Position numbers and translations under genes: made by a program
Shown here: one piece after another, positions 36,096 to 43,957 of the stretch
How the letters are laid out: each line of letters opens with the position of its first letter
Numbering within the stretch: position 1 is the first letter of the stretch
Notes under the pieces: generated by a model
What the model was told of the DNA's origin: nothing
What the model saw: the letters and a program-made list of their open reading frames with translations, nothing else
Databases searched by the model: none
From: Bog-756 sp963833585
GTDB lineage: Bacteria; Actinomycetota; Acidimicrobiia; Acidimicrobiales; RAAP-2
Assembly (NCBI GenBank): GCA_963833585.1
Contig: CAWHYF010000003.1
Coordinates: forward strand, 372,001 to 436,000
Length of the DNA stretch: 64,000 nt
Direction: 5' to 3'

Positions 36096-36180
36096 CTCCG
36101 GGTGTCCCGCCCAAGCCGAGGTCCGGGCCGGCTCTCGACCCTGGGGTCCGAGCGTCACACCCATGGGGCACACTGGGTCC

Positions 36181-37389
36181 ATGACCGAGCCGAGCCATTC
36201 CGGCCCCGGGGAGGGCCGGACAGACGACGGGCCCACCGAGCGCAATCGCCGCTGGGCGTCGACCATGGCCGGTCACGGTGGCCCGGGGATCACGTTCGCC
36301 CATGCGGACAGCCACGTGACCGTCGGCGGGCGGGATGGCGCCGGGACCGGGGACGGCCTGCCCGGACTGGACCGCCAGGGCCGCGAGGCCACGGAGACCG
36401 ACCAGCTGACACCCGGGGCGACCCGGAGCCACGGGGCGGGTCGTCGGGTCCGGCCGGAGGACCCCGACCGCTGGAGGACGTGCTTCGAGCGGGACCGGGA
36501 CCGCGTCCTCCACGCCACCGCGTTCCGCCGGTTGGCCGGGAAGACCCAGGTCTTCGTGTTCCCCGACGACCACCAGCGGACGCGGCTGACCCACGCCCTC
36601 GAGGTGGCCCAGGTGGCCACCAGCGTGGCTCGGGCCTGTGGGCTGAACGTGGCGCTGACCGAGGCCATCGCGCTCGGACATGACTGCGGCCACGGACCAG
36701 GGGGGCATGCGAGCGAGGACGCCCTCTCCCCCTACCTCGACGGTGGTTTCGACCACGCCCCCTGGGGAGCCGATGTGTCCCTCGCCTCCCTCAACCTGTG
36801 CCGTGAGACCCTCGACGGGATCCGCAACCACTCGTGGTCCCGCCCCGCCCCGTCCACCCCGGAAGGTGAGGTGGTCAGCTGGGCCGACCGCATCGCGTAC
36901 GTCTGCCACGACTTCGAGGACGCGGTGAAGAGCGGCATCGTCACGCCCAGCGCCCTCCCCGACCTGGTCCGTCGACGCTGCGGCGACCAACGGAGCCAGC
37001 AACTCGGCACCTTCATCGAAGCCCTGGTGTCGACGATCCTCCGGACCGGGCGGATCGGCATGGCCGACGACGAGGCCGAGGCCCTGGCCGCCTTCCGAGC
37101 CAGCAACTACGAACACATCTACCTTCGGCCGAGTTCCGTGGCCCAGGGGCGGGCGGTGGTGGCCGTGCTTCGGGCCCTCGTCGACCACTTCGGGGACCGA
37201 CCCAATCTGATCCCCACCGGCGGGCCGGAGGCCCTCGACCTGAACGGTGGCGAGCCGGCGGCGGTCCGGGCGGCGGTGGCCTACGTGGCGGGCATGACCG
37301 ACCGGTTCGCCTTCGGGCAGGCCGTCGCCCTTCTCGGGTGGGACCCGGGAAAGCTACCGGCCGGTATCGGGATCGCCGTCCGACTCTGA
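36181..37389 (+). CDS. dgt: Deoxyguanosinetriphosphate triphosphohydrolase-like HD protein
   Basis: 402 residues. The HD-domain signature is spread as expected: RRLAGKTQVF, RTRLTHALEVAQVA (first His), LGHDCGHGPGGHASEDAL (HD plus further His), and SWADRIAYVCHDFEDAV (last Asp). It hydrolyses dNTPs to nucleosides and triphosphate. The N-terminal ~95 residues are a poorly conserved Gly-rich extension. The ATG at 36181 is preferred: the open frame to 35587 overlaps other genes and has no similarity. Monocistronic, with a hairpin after the stop. Confidence 0.87.
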   Translation: MTEPSHSGPGEGRTDDGPTERNRRWASTMAGHGGPGITFAHADSHVTVGGRDGAGTGDGLPGLDRQGREATETDQLTPGATRSHGAGRRVRPEDPDRWRTCFERDRDRVLHATAFRRLAGKTQVFVFPDDHQRTRLTHALEVAQVATSVARACGLNVALTEAIALGHDCGHGPGGHASEDALSPYLDGGFDHAPWGADVSLASLNLCRETLDGIRNHSWSRPAPSTPEGEVVSWADRIAYVCHDFEDAVKSGIVTPSALPDLVRRRCGDQRSQQLGTFIEALVSTILRTGRIGMADDEAEALAAFRASNYEHIYLRPSSVAQGRAVVAVLRALVDHFGDRPNLIPTGGPEALDLNGGEPAAVRAAVAYVAGMTDRFAFGQAVALLGWDPGKLPAGIGIAVRL

Positions 37390-37393
37390 AGTC

Positions 37394-37414
37394 CCCGGGG
37401 CGCCCGACCCCGGG
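37394..37414. terminator. Bidirectional terminator between dgt and usp
   Basis: CCCGGGG / CCCCGGG perfect 7-base stem with loop CGCCCGA, filling the 26-base gap between two convergent stop codons. Confidence 0.6.
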
Positions 37415-37415
37415 T

Positions 37416-37883
37416 TCAACCCTTCTTCACGTCCGGGAGCTGGCCGGTCACCATCACCGTGCAGGGCGCGTGACGCACCACATGGTCCGACACCGATCCC
37501 AGCACAGCCCGCTTGAGGCCCCCGCGACCCCGGGATCCCAGCACGATGGCTTGGGCCGACAGGTCCTTGGCGAGCTCGCAGATGGCCGTCGCCGGCTCGC
37601 CGGAGAGCACATAGGTCTGTGCGCCCTCCAGCCCGAGCGCCCTTGCCACGCCGGCCACGATGGATCGGGCCTCGGTCTCCGCCCGCTCCGAGTGCTGGTC
37701 GAACTCCTCGGGCGTGACCACCGGTCCGCCGAAGCCGCTGCCGGTCAGCAGGGACTCATCGGGCCCATCAGCCACGGTCACCACCACCGGGACCGCCTCC
37801 GGGCCCAGGAGGCGGTGGCCGGCGGTCAGGGCCTGGGTGGAGAGGTCGGACCCGTCCGTGCAGAGCAGCACCGTGAAGCTCAC
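37416..37883 (-). CDS. Universal stress protein, UspA family
   Basis: 155 residues with the ATP-binding motif G-x2-G-x9-G-S in LGSRGRGGLKRAVLGSVSDHV and an N-terminal VLLCTDGSDLS strand. Single-domain, cytoplasmic. USPs of this type bind ATP and respond to stress or growth arrest; in mycobacteria several belong to the DosR regulon, but no DosR-like box was found in the 142-base upstream gap here. Start GTG. Confidence 0.9.
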   Translation of the reverse strand: MSFTVLLCTDGSDLSTQALTAGHRLLGPEAVPVVVTVADGPDESLLTGSGFGGPVVTPEEFDQHSERAETEARSIVAGVARALGLEGAQTYVLSGEPATAICELAKDLSAQAIVLGSRGRGGLKRAVLGSVSDHVVRHAPCTVMVTGQLPDVKKG

Positions 37884-38025
37884 GGTTGCACCGTATCAAT
37901 CCCGGCCGGCCCGAGTCCGGCCCGGTCCGGCGGTCGTCGGCTGGTGGCCGGGGATGAATGCGGGAGGCGCCGCCCTAGGATCGGACTCGGCCGGATGGCT
38001 CGTTGCCTGGCCGAGGAGGTCGATC

Positions 38026-39414
38026 ATGGTCACCGAGCAGGCCAGCGTCCGGTCCAGCCGGGCGGAGCCCGAACCGCACCGGTCGGTCACCGGGCTCCGA
38101 GGGTCGCCGGACCGATCGGCTGTCCAGGGCCCCGACCATCCTCCCGGTGACGGCGCGGCGACGATCCTCGCCCCCTTGATTGAGGCCCTGGTTGGAACCG
38201 ATGCGCCTGTGAGGTTCGAGTTCTGGGACGGGACGGCCATCGGCCCGGAGGACGGGGTGGGGGTGCTGCGGATCTGTTCGGCCGACGCGGTCCGACGGAT
38301 TCTCTGGTCGCCGGGCGAGTTGGGTGTCGCCCGGGCCTTCGTCTCCGGCGACCTGGTCGCCGAGGGTGACATCTTCGAACTGCTGCGCACCCTGCACGAC
38401 GCGTCGCCGAGGGAACTCCGGAAATTCCGACTCCGGAGCCTGCCCGACCTGGTGGGTGCGGCGCGTCGGTTGGGAGTGCTCGGCCCTCCGCTGCCGGCGC
38501 CGCCCGAGGAATGCCGCCGGACCGGTCGGCTCCATTCGCCGGCACGCGACGCCCGGGCCGTCAGTCACCACTACGACGTGGGCAACGACTTCTACCGGCT
38601 GGTGCTCGGGCCCACCATGACCTACTCCTGTGCCAGGTTCGCGACCCCCGAATCCAGCCTGGAGGATGCCCAGGCCGCCAAGTACGAGCTGATCTGTCGC
38701 AAGCTCGGCGTCGATCGGTCGCCCGGAGCGCGCCTGCTCGACGTCGGCTGCGGCTGGGGTTCGATGGCCATCCACGCCTCCAAGTACCACGGCGCCAGGG
38801 TGGTCGGGGTGGCCCTGAGCCGGGAGCAGGTCGACGAAGCGGCCCGCCGGGTCCGCCAGGCCGGTCTCGACCGGCAGGTGGAGATCCGCATGATGGACTA
38901 CCGCGACCTGCGCGGCGAGACCTTCGACGCCATCTCCTCGATCGGCATGTTCGAGCATGTGGGAAGCCAACGGATGACCCAGTACTTCGAGACCCTCCGG
39001 GACCTGCTGACCCCGACCGGGCGGCTGCTCAATCACGCCATCTCCAAACCGGGAGGCTCCGTGCTCGGAAATCGGTCCTTCGTCGGGCGCTATGTCTTCC
39101 CGGATGGCGAGCTCGTCGACGTGGCCGACGTGGTCCGAGCCATGCAGCGCACCGGCTTCGAGGTGCGCGACGTCGAGTCGCTACGAGAGCACTACTCGCG
39201 CACGCTGCACCACTGGGTGGCCAACCTCGAACGGCACTGGGACGAGGCCGTGGCGCTGGTCGGGTTGGCCCGGGCCAACGTCTGGCGGCTCTACATGGCG
39301 GCGTCGGCCAACGGCTTCGACGACGGCGGCCTGGCCGTCCACCAGGTGCTCGGGGTCGTTCCCGAATCCGGGGGTCGGAGCGGCATGCCGCCCACTCGGG
39401 CCGGATGGGTCTGA
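38026..39414 (+). CDS. Cyclopropane-fatty-acyl-phospholipid synthase-like methyltransferase
   Basis: 462 residues. The N-terminal ~150 residues hold the CFA-synthase lipid-binding region (RAFVSGDLVAEGDIFELLR). AVSHHYDVGNDFYRLVLG is followed by TYSCARF and the SAM site LLDVGCGWGSMAIHASK, then VGVALSREQVDEA and SIGMFEHVG with the bicarbonate-site Glu. It methylates or cyclopropanates unsaturated phospholipid acyl chains at the membrane. The ATG at 38026 follows GAGGAGGT; the frame is open upstream to 37660 but unsupported. Confidence 0.88.
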   Translation: MVTEQASVRSSRAEPEPHRSVTGLRGSPDRSAVQGPDHPPGDGAATILAPLIEALVGTDAPVRFEFWDGTAIGPEDGVGVLRICSADAVRRILWSPGELGVARAFVSGDLVAEGDIFELLRTLHDASPRELRKFRLRSLPDLVGAARRLGVLGPPLPAPPEECRRTGRLHSPARDARAVSHHYDVGNDFYRLVLGPTMTYSCARFATPESSLEDAQAAKYELICRKLGVDRSPGARLLDVGCGWGSMAIHASKYHGARVVGVALSREQVDEAARRVRQAGLDRQVEIRMMDYRDLRGETFDAISSIGMFEHVGSQRMTQYFETLRDLLTPTGRLLNHAISKPGGSVLGNRSFVGRYVFPDGELVDVADVVRAMQRTGFEVRDVESLREHYSRTLHHWVANLERHWDEAVALVGLARANVWRLYMAASANGFDDGGLAVHQVLGVVPESGGRSGMPPTRAGWV

Positions 39415-39568
39415 TCGCCGTACGACGACGGAGACGACGGAGAGCGACGGATGAGAGTGCCCGGGGACGGCCGGCAGGGACGGAACAGCCCGGCACGGTC
39501 GGGCCGGTCGGGCCTGCTGCGCCCTCCCCTGGCAGAACAGAGGCGGTGGCCCAAGGCGGCGACCGCCC

Positions 39569-40750
39569 CTAGCTCAGACTGAGCTCCTTGCGGTAGACGC
39601 GGGCCGGACCGAGCTCGACGATCGAGGTGGCAAGCCGATCGAAGACCCTCGCCGCCTCGCTGTCCGGCTCGGCCGACGCGGTGGGGATGCCGTCGTCACC
39701 ACCCTGGCGAAGGGCCGGAATCAGCGGCACCTGGGCCAGCAACGGCACGCCGAGCTCGCCGGCCAGCTGGGCCCCGCCTCCGGCGCCGAAGAGCTCATAC
39801 CGCTTCCCGTCGTCGGCGGTGAACCAGCTCATGTTCTCGACGACCCCCCGCACGGCCAGCTTCAGTTTCCTCGCCGCGTACGCAGAGCGTTGGGCCACCC
39901 GCTCGGCGGCGGCCTGAGGAGTGGTGACGACGTACACCTCGGTCTTGGTGAGGTACTGCCCGAGCGACAGCGTGACGTCGCCGGTACCGGGGGGCATGTC
40001 GATCAGGAGGAAGTCGGGCTCGCCCCAGTACGCGTCGACCAGGAACTGTTCGAGCGCCTTGTGGAGCATGGGTCCACGCCAGATCACCGGGGTGTCATCG
40101 GGAACGAAGTAGCCCATGGACAGGCACCTGACCCCGTTGGCGGTGGGAGGTACCACCAGATCGCCGATGATCAACGGGTCGTTGGTGACCCCGAGCATCT
40201 TGGGCACGGAGAATCCGTAGACGTCGGCGTCGAGGATGCCGACGTCGTGGCCCTGCCGGGCCAGGGTCACCGCCAGATTGACCGTCACCGACGACTTCCC
40301 CACCCCGCCCTTGCCCGATGAGATCCCGAGGATCCGGGTCTTCGAACGAGGCAGCATGAACCGGTTGGGCCTACCCTCCTCGTGGCCAAGCGGGGCCCCG
40401 GACCCACCGTGGGCGTGACCGTGCCCGTCGTCGGGGGCGTGCTGGGTGCCCCCGTCCACGGGTTCTCCCCGGAGGAGCATCCGGAGCCGGGCTCGCGGCT
40501 CCTCCTCCATCAACACCGTCTCCACCTGGACCTCGTCTACACCGGCGACGGCGTCGACCGCTCGGCGGACCCGCTCCTGCAACTCCTCGGCCTGGGGGTA
40601 GTGGGCGACTGGTAGCGCCACCTCGACAGTCACCTTCCTGCGTCTGACGTGGACCGCGCCGACCATGCCCAGTTCCTGGAGTGGACGGCGCAGCTCAGGG
40701 TCGATCACGGCACCCAGCGCTGCCGTGACCTGGGGTTCGTCGATCGACAT
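39569..40750 (-). CDS. mrp: Mrp/ApbC-family iron-sulfur cluster carrier ATPase
   Basis: 393 residues: an N-terminal MIP18-like domain (1-90; IDPELRRPLQELGMV), a His-rich linker (DDGHGHAHGG, about 108-117), then the P-loop GISSGKGGVGKSSVTVNLA, ILDADVYGFS and DMPPGTGD. The usual C-x2-C cluster-bridging motif after ENMSWF is replaced by TADDGKRYELFG, so the Cys pair is missing, as in some actinobacterial homologues. It is thought to hold and transfer 4Fe-4S clusters. It diverges from a SufR-like gene by 48 bases, a fitting Fe-S context. Confidence 0.88.
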   Translation of the reverse strand: MSIDEPQVTAALGAVIDPELRRPLQELGMVGAVHVRRRKVTVEVALPVAHYPQAEELQERVRRAVDAVAGVDEVQVETVLMEEEPRARLRMLLRGEPVDGGTQHAPDDGHGHAHGGSGAPLGHEEGRPNRFMLPRSKTRILGISSGKGGVGKSSVTVNLAVTLARQGHDVGILDADVYGFSVPKMLGVTNDPLIIGDLVVPPTANGVRCLSMGYFVPDDTPVIWRGPMLHKALEQFLVDAYWGEPDFLLIDMPPGTGDVTLSLGQYLTKTEVYVVTTPQAAAERVAQRSAYAARKLKLAVRGVVENMSWFTADDGKRYELFGAGGGAQLAGELGVPLLAQVPLIPALRQGGDDGIPTASAEPDSEAARVFDRLATSIVELGPARVYRKELSLS

Positions 40751-40798
40751 AGAGGAGCTCCTCAGAGAAATTCGGCGTCACCCGGTAGACTAGGTGCC

Positions 40799-41602
40799 GT
40801 GCACGCCGACTCGGACAGCCCCTCCCTCCACGTTGCGACCGCACCGGTCGAGGCGGATGCGTCGCCACGGCCGGATGTTCCACCGGCCCCCTCCGAGTCA
40901 GACAGCCACTTCTCCGCCGCGGTGACGGCGGTGACCGCGGCCTTCGGTGACCCGACCCGGAGGGAGATCTACCTCCACGTGCGCTCCAACCCGGGAGCCA
41001 CAGCCTCCGAGGTGGCAGCTCGCTTCTCGCTGCATCCCAACGTGGCCCGCCACCACCTCGACCGTCTGGCCACGGGGGGGTACGTGGAGGTCACCATGGA
41101 GCGGGCCGCCGGCAACGGGGCCGGCCGGCCCTCCAAGCGGTTCCGGGCCGTCGGCAACGATCCCACTCTCGACCTGCTGACCAGGCGGGACGACCTCCTG
41201 GTCCTACTGCTCCAGGAGGCCCTCCAGCTCCTCGGGCCGACCGCCGCCGAGAACATGGCCGAGCGGGTCGGCGAGGAGTATGGGCGCACCCTGGCCGGGC
41301 AGATGTCACCGGGCGACAGTCAGCGCTCGCTGCGAACCGCTATGCACGCCATCGCCGACACCCTCACCGCCCACGGATTCGCAGCCCATGCCGAGGATCA
41401 TGGATCCAGCACCGCGGTGGTGGCCGACAACTGCCCCTTCGGGAACGCCGCCTCGCAGTACCCGGTCCTGTGCGCCGTCGACCGGGGCATGGTGAAGGGG
41501 CTCCTGGCCGGACTCTGCGGTGAGGAGGCCGGGGGGACCGTTCCGGTGGTGCTTTCGTCCTCGCGCGCCCGCGGTGACGACGCCTGCGCCGCGGTCGTCT
41601 GA
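40799..41602 (+). CDS. SufR-like HTH transcriptional regulator
   Basis: 267 residues. A winged HTH (about 45-120) contains FGDPTRREIYLHVRSNPGAT and FSLHPNVARHHLDRLATGGY. The C-terminal domain has Cys in DNCPFGNAA, YPVLCAVD, GLCGEE and near the end DDACAAVV, the arrangement of the Fe-S-sensing SufR family. A cysteine desulfurase follows 15 bases later and mrp is divergent, supporting control of Fe-S biogenesis. The start is GTG at 40799; TAGACT eight bases upstream could be a -10 for a leaderless transcript. Other suf genes are not in the window. Confidence 0.8.
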   Translation: MHADSDSPSLHVATAPVEADASPRPDVPPAPSESDSHFSAAVTAVTAAFGDPTRREIYLHVRSNPGATASEVAARFSLHPNVARHHLDRLATGGYVEVTMERAAGNGAGRPSKRFRAVGNDPTLDLLTRRDDLLVLLLQEALQLLGPTAAENMAERVGEEYGRTLAGQMSPGDSQRSLRTAMHAIADTLTAHGFAAHAEDHGSSTAVVADNCPFGNAASQYPVLCAVDRGMVKGLLAGLCGEEAGGTVPVVLSSSRARGDDACAAVV

Positions 41603-41617
41603 CCGGCGAGCCGGCCG

Positions 41618-42763
41618 TTGGCCCGCCACTACCTCGATCACGCCTCCACCACACCGACGCGCCCGGAGGCCCTGGCCGCCGTGGCCGCCTGGGCCGAACA
41701 GGGGGTCACCGCCGACCCGGGACGCCTCCATGAGGAGGGTCGCATCGTACGGATGGCATTGGAGGAGGCGCGGTGCCAGGTGGCCGAACTGTTCGGGGTC
41801 CGCGCCCGAGAGGTGGTGTTCACATCCGGTGGCACCGAATCGATCAACGCCGCCGTGTGGGGAGCGCTTCGCCTCCGACCCGGACCGTCAGTCTGCGCTC
41901 CCGTCGAGCACTCGGCGGTGCGGGACGCATCGGCACGATCGGCGCCGGTCGTCTCCATCCCGGTCGACGGCCTCGGCCGCATCGAGGTCGGCGCGGTGGA
42001 GGACGCACTGGGCCGGTGCCGGCACATCCACGGAGCGGATGCGGCGCTCGTGCACTGCCAGTGGGCCAACCACGAGGTGGGCACGGTCCAACCGGTTGCC
42101 GAGATCGTGGAGCTCTGTCGACGCTGGGGCGTACCCACCCATGTGGACGCGGTGGCCGCCGCCGGACACGTGCCCTGCGAGCTCGGTGATCTCGGCGCCG
42201 ACCTGGTTTCGGTCTCGTCCCACAAACTGGGAGGACCGGCCGGGATCGGTGCGCTGATCGTCCGTCGGGGCCTGCGCATCGACCCGTTCGTCGTCGGCGG
42301 TGAACAGGAACGGGCCCGACGGGGCGGACTCGAGCACGTGGCCGGGGCCATTGGTTTCGGCGCCGCGACCTCGGCCCTCGCTGAGCCCGGGGTGCTGGAC
42401 GGCGAGATGGGCACCGCCCGCCGGTGGACCGATCGACTCACCGAGTCCGCCCTCGGCGTGGCCGGGGTGGAACAGTTCGGTGACCCGGACGGGCGCCTGC
42501 CCCACCTCCTGTGTCTGGGCATCGAGGGGGTCGAGGCCGAACCGGTGCTCCTCGGTCTCGACCAGCACGGTGTGGCCGTCCACTCGGGGTCCTCCTGCTC
42601 GTCAGAGTCCCTGGAGCCCTCGCCGGTGCTGGACGCCATGGGCGTCGAGGCCGAACGATCGCTGCGGCTCTCGGTGGGCTGGACGACGTCGGCGTCGGAC
42701 ATCGAGGCCTTTGAGGTCGCATTCGTGAAGGTCGTGGACGGGCTCCGGGCGCTTCGCAGCTAG
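41618..42763 (+). CDS. Cysteine desulfurase (NifS/IscS-like)
   Basis: 381 residues of a class V PLP enzyme. Motifs are YLDHASTTPTRPEAL, FTSGGTESINAAVWG, HCQWANHEVGTVQP, the PLP Lys in SVSSHKLGGPAGIG and the persulfide Cys in VHSGSSCSSESLEPSPVL. It converts Cys to Ala while loading sulfur for Fe-S clusters or tRNA thiolation. The start is TTG at 41618 just after the regulator, so they are likely co-transcribed. There is no scaffold gene downstream, so it could serve a tRNA-modification or ISC-type role. Confidence 0.88.
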   Translation: MARHYLDHASTTPTRPEALAAVAAWAEQGVTADPGRLHEEGRIVRMALEEARCQVAELFGVRAREVVFTSGGTESINAAVWGALRLRPGPSVCAPVEHSAVRDASARSAPVVSIPVDGLGRIEVGAVEDALGRCRHIHGADAALVHCQWANHEVGTVQPVAEIVELCRRWGVPTHVDAVAAAGHVPCELGDLGADLVSVSSHKLGGPAGIGALIVRRGLRIDPFVVGGEQERARRGGLEHVAGAIGFGAATSALAEPGVLDGEMGTARRWTDRLTESALGVAGVEQFGDPDGRLPHLLCLGIEGVEAEPVLLGLDQHGVAVHSGSSCSSESLEPSPVLDAMGVEAERSLRLSVGWTTSASDIEAFEVAFVKVVDGLRALRS

Positions 42764-42905
42764 CCTGCAACGTTCCGGTCACCGGAGTGGACGGCCCGGC
42801 GGTTGGCTCCTCGAAGGGCCCGGACGGGTCGTATGGTTCGAACGGGTCGGACGGGTCGGACGGACCCCGGCAACCGGCAACGGCAACCGGCGGTAGGTTC
42901 TGGCC

Positions 42906-43877
42906 ATGCGCGCCGTCGTCTGCCACCAGCCCGGACCTCTCGACACGCTCGTGGTGGAGGAGCGGACTCCGCCGTCGGCCGGCGAGGGTCAGGTGGTGGT
43001 GGACGTCCGGGCCGCCGGGGTCAACTTCGTCGACGGGCTCATCTGTCAGGGTCGCTACCAGATCAAGCCGCCGGCCCCCTTCGTGCCGGGCAGTGAGATC
43101 GCCGGGGTGGTCTCGGCCGTCGGACCGGGGGTGAACTCGGTCACCGTCGGTACCCGGGTGATCTCCTTCACCGGGTTCGGCGGCTTCGCCGACCGGGTGG
43201 TCGTGCCGGCGCTGTCGTTGGTACCGATGCCGGACAACCTGGACTTCGAGCGGGGCGCGGCGCTGATCCAGAGCTACTGCACCATGCTGTTCACCCTGAC
43301 CAAGCGGACCTCCCTGGCGCCAGGCGAGTGGGTGCTCGTGCTCGGGGCGGGGGGCGGTGTGGGCCTGGCGGCCGTCGACGTCGCCACCGCGCTGGGCGGA
43401 CGGGTCATCGCGGCCGCCTCGACTCCGGAACGACGGGCCGCGGCAGTGGCCATGGGGGCCGAAGCCACCATCGCCTACGAGGAGGAAGACCTGAAGTCGA
43501 AGGCCCGGGAGCTGTCGGGCGGCGGCGTGGACGTGGTGGTCGATCCGGTCGGTGGCCGCTACAGCGAGCCGGCCCTGCGGGCCACCGGGCACCTCGGCCG
43601 GTTCTGCGTTCTCGGATTCGCCTCCGGCCCCATCGCCTCGGTTCCCCTCAATCAGGTGCTCCTCAACAACCGCACCGTGGTGGGGGTGGACTGGGGGGGC
43701 TGGACCTTCAAGGACCCATTCGGCAACCGGGACCTGATCACCCAGCTGATGGAGATGGTGGGGTCGGAGCGCCTCCATCCGGTGCACCCGGCCCGGTTCC
43801 CGCTCGACCAGGCGTCGGCGGTGATGGGCGGACTGCTCGACCGGACCATCGCCGGCAAGGCGGTGCTGGTCCCCTGA
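42906..43877 (+). CDS. MDR-family NADPH:quinone oxidoreductase-like protein
   Basis: 323 residues: a GroES-like N-terminal domain (AAGVNFVDGLICQGRYQIK, then PGSEIAGVVSAVG) and a Rossmann domain with VLVLGAGGGVGLAAVDVA. No structural-zinc Cys cluster is present, so it belongs to the quinone-reductase branch of the medium-chain dehydrogenases. It reduces quinones or enoyl compounds with NADPH; the substrate is not evident. ATG start; it lies alone between the desulfurase and permease genes. Confidence 0.87.
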   Translation: MRAVVCHQPGPLDTLVVEERTPPSAGEGQVVVDVRAAGVNFVDGLICQGRYQIKPPAPFVPGSEIAGVVSAVGPGVNSVTVGTRVISFTGFGGFADRVVVPALSLVPMPDNLDFERGAALIQSYCTMLFTLTKRTSLAPGEWVLVLGAGGGVGLAAVDVATALGGRVIAAASTPERRAAAVAMGAEATIAYEEEDLKSKARELSGGGVDVVVDPVGGRYSEPALRATGHLGRFCVLGFASGPIASVPLNQVLLNNRTVVGVDWGGWTFKDPFGNRDLITQLMEMVGSERLHPVHPARFPLDQASAVMGGLLDRTIAGKAVLVP

Positions 43878-43957
43878 CCCCGGGTCCCAGGGGGACGTCG
43901 GCGCCCGACCGCCCCCGGTGGGCCCCGTTGGCCCCTCCGCCGGAGAGGGGATAGACC

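Noticed and set aside
35587..36180. N-terminal extension of the dGTPase frame
   Set aside because: It covers the DUF3107 gene and the low-complexity repeat, is Arg/Pro/Gly-rich, and has no similarity to HD phosphohydrolases.
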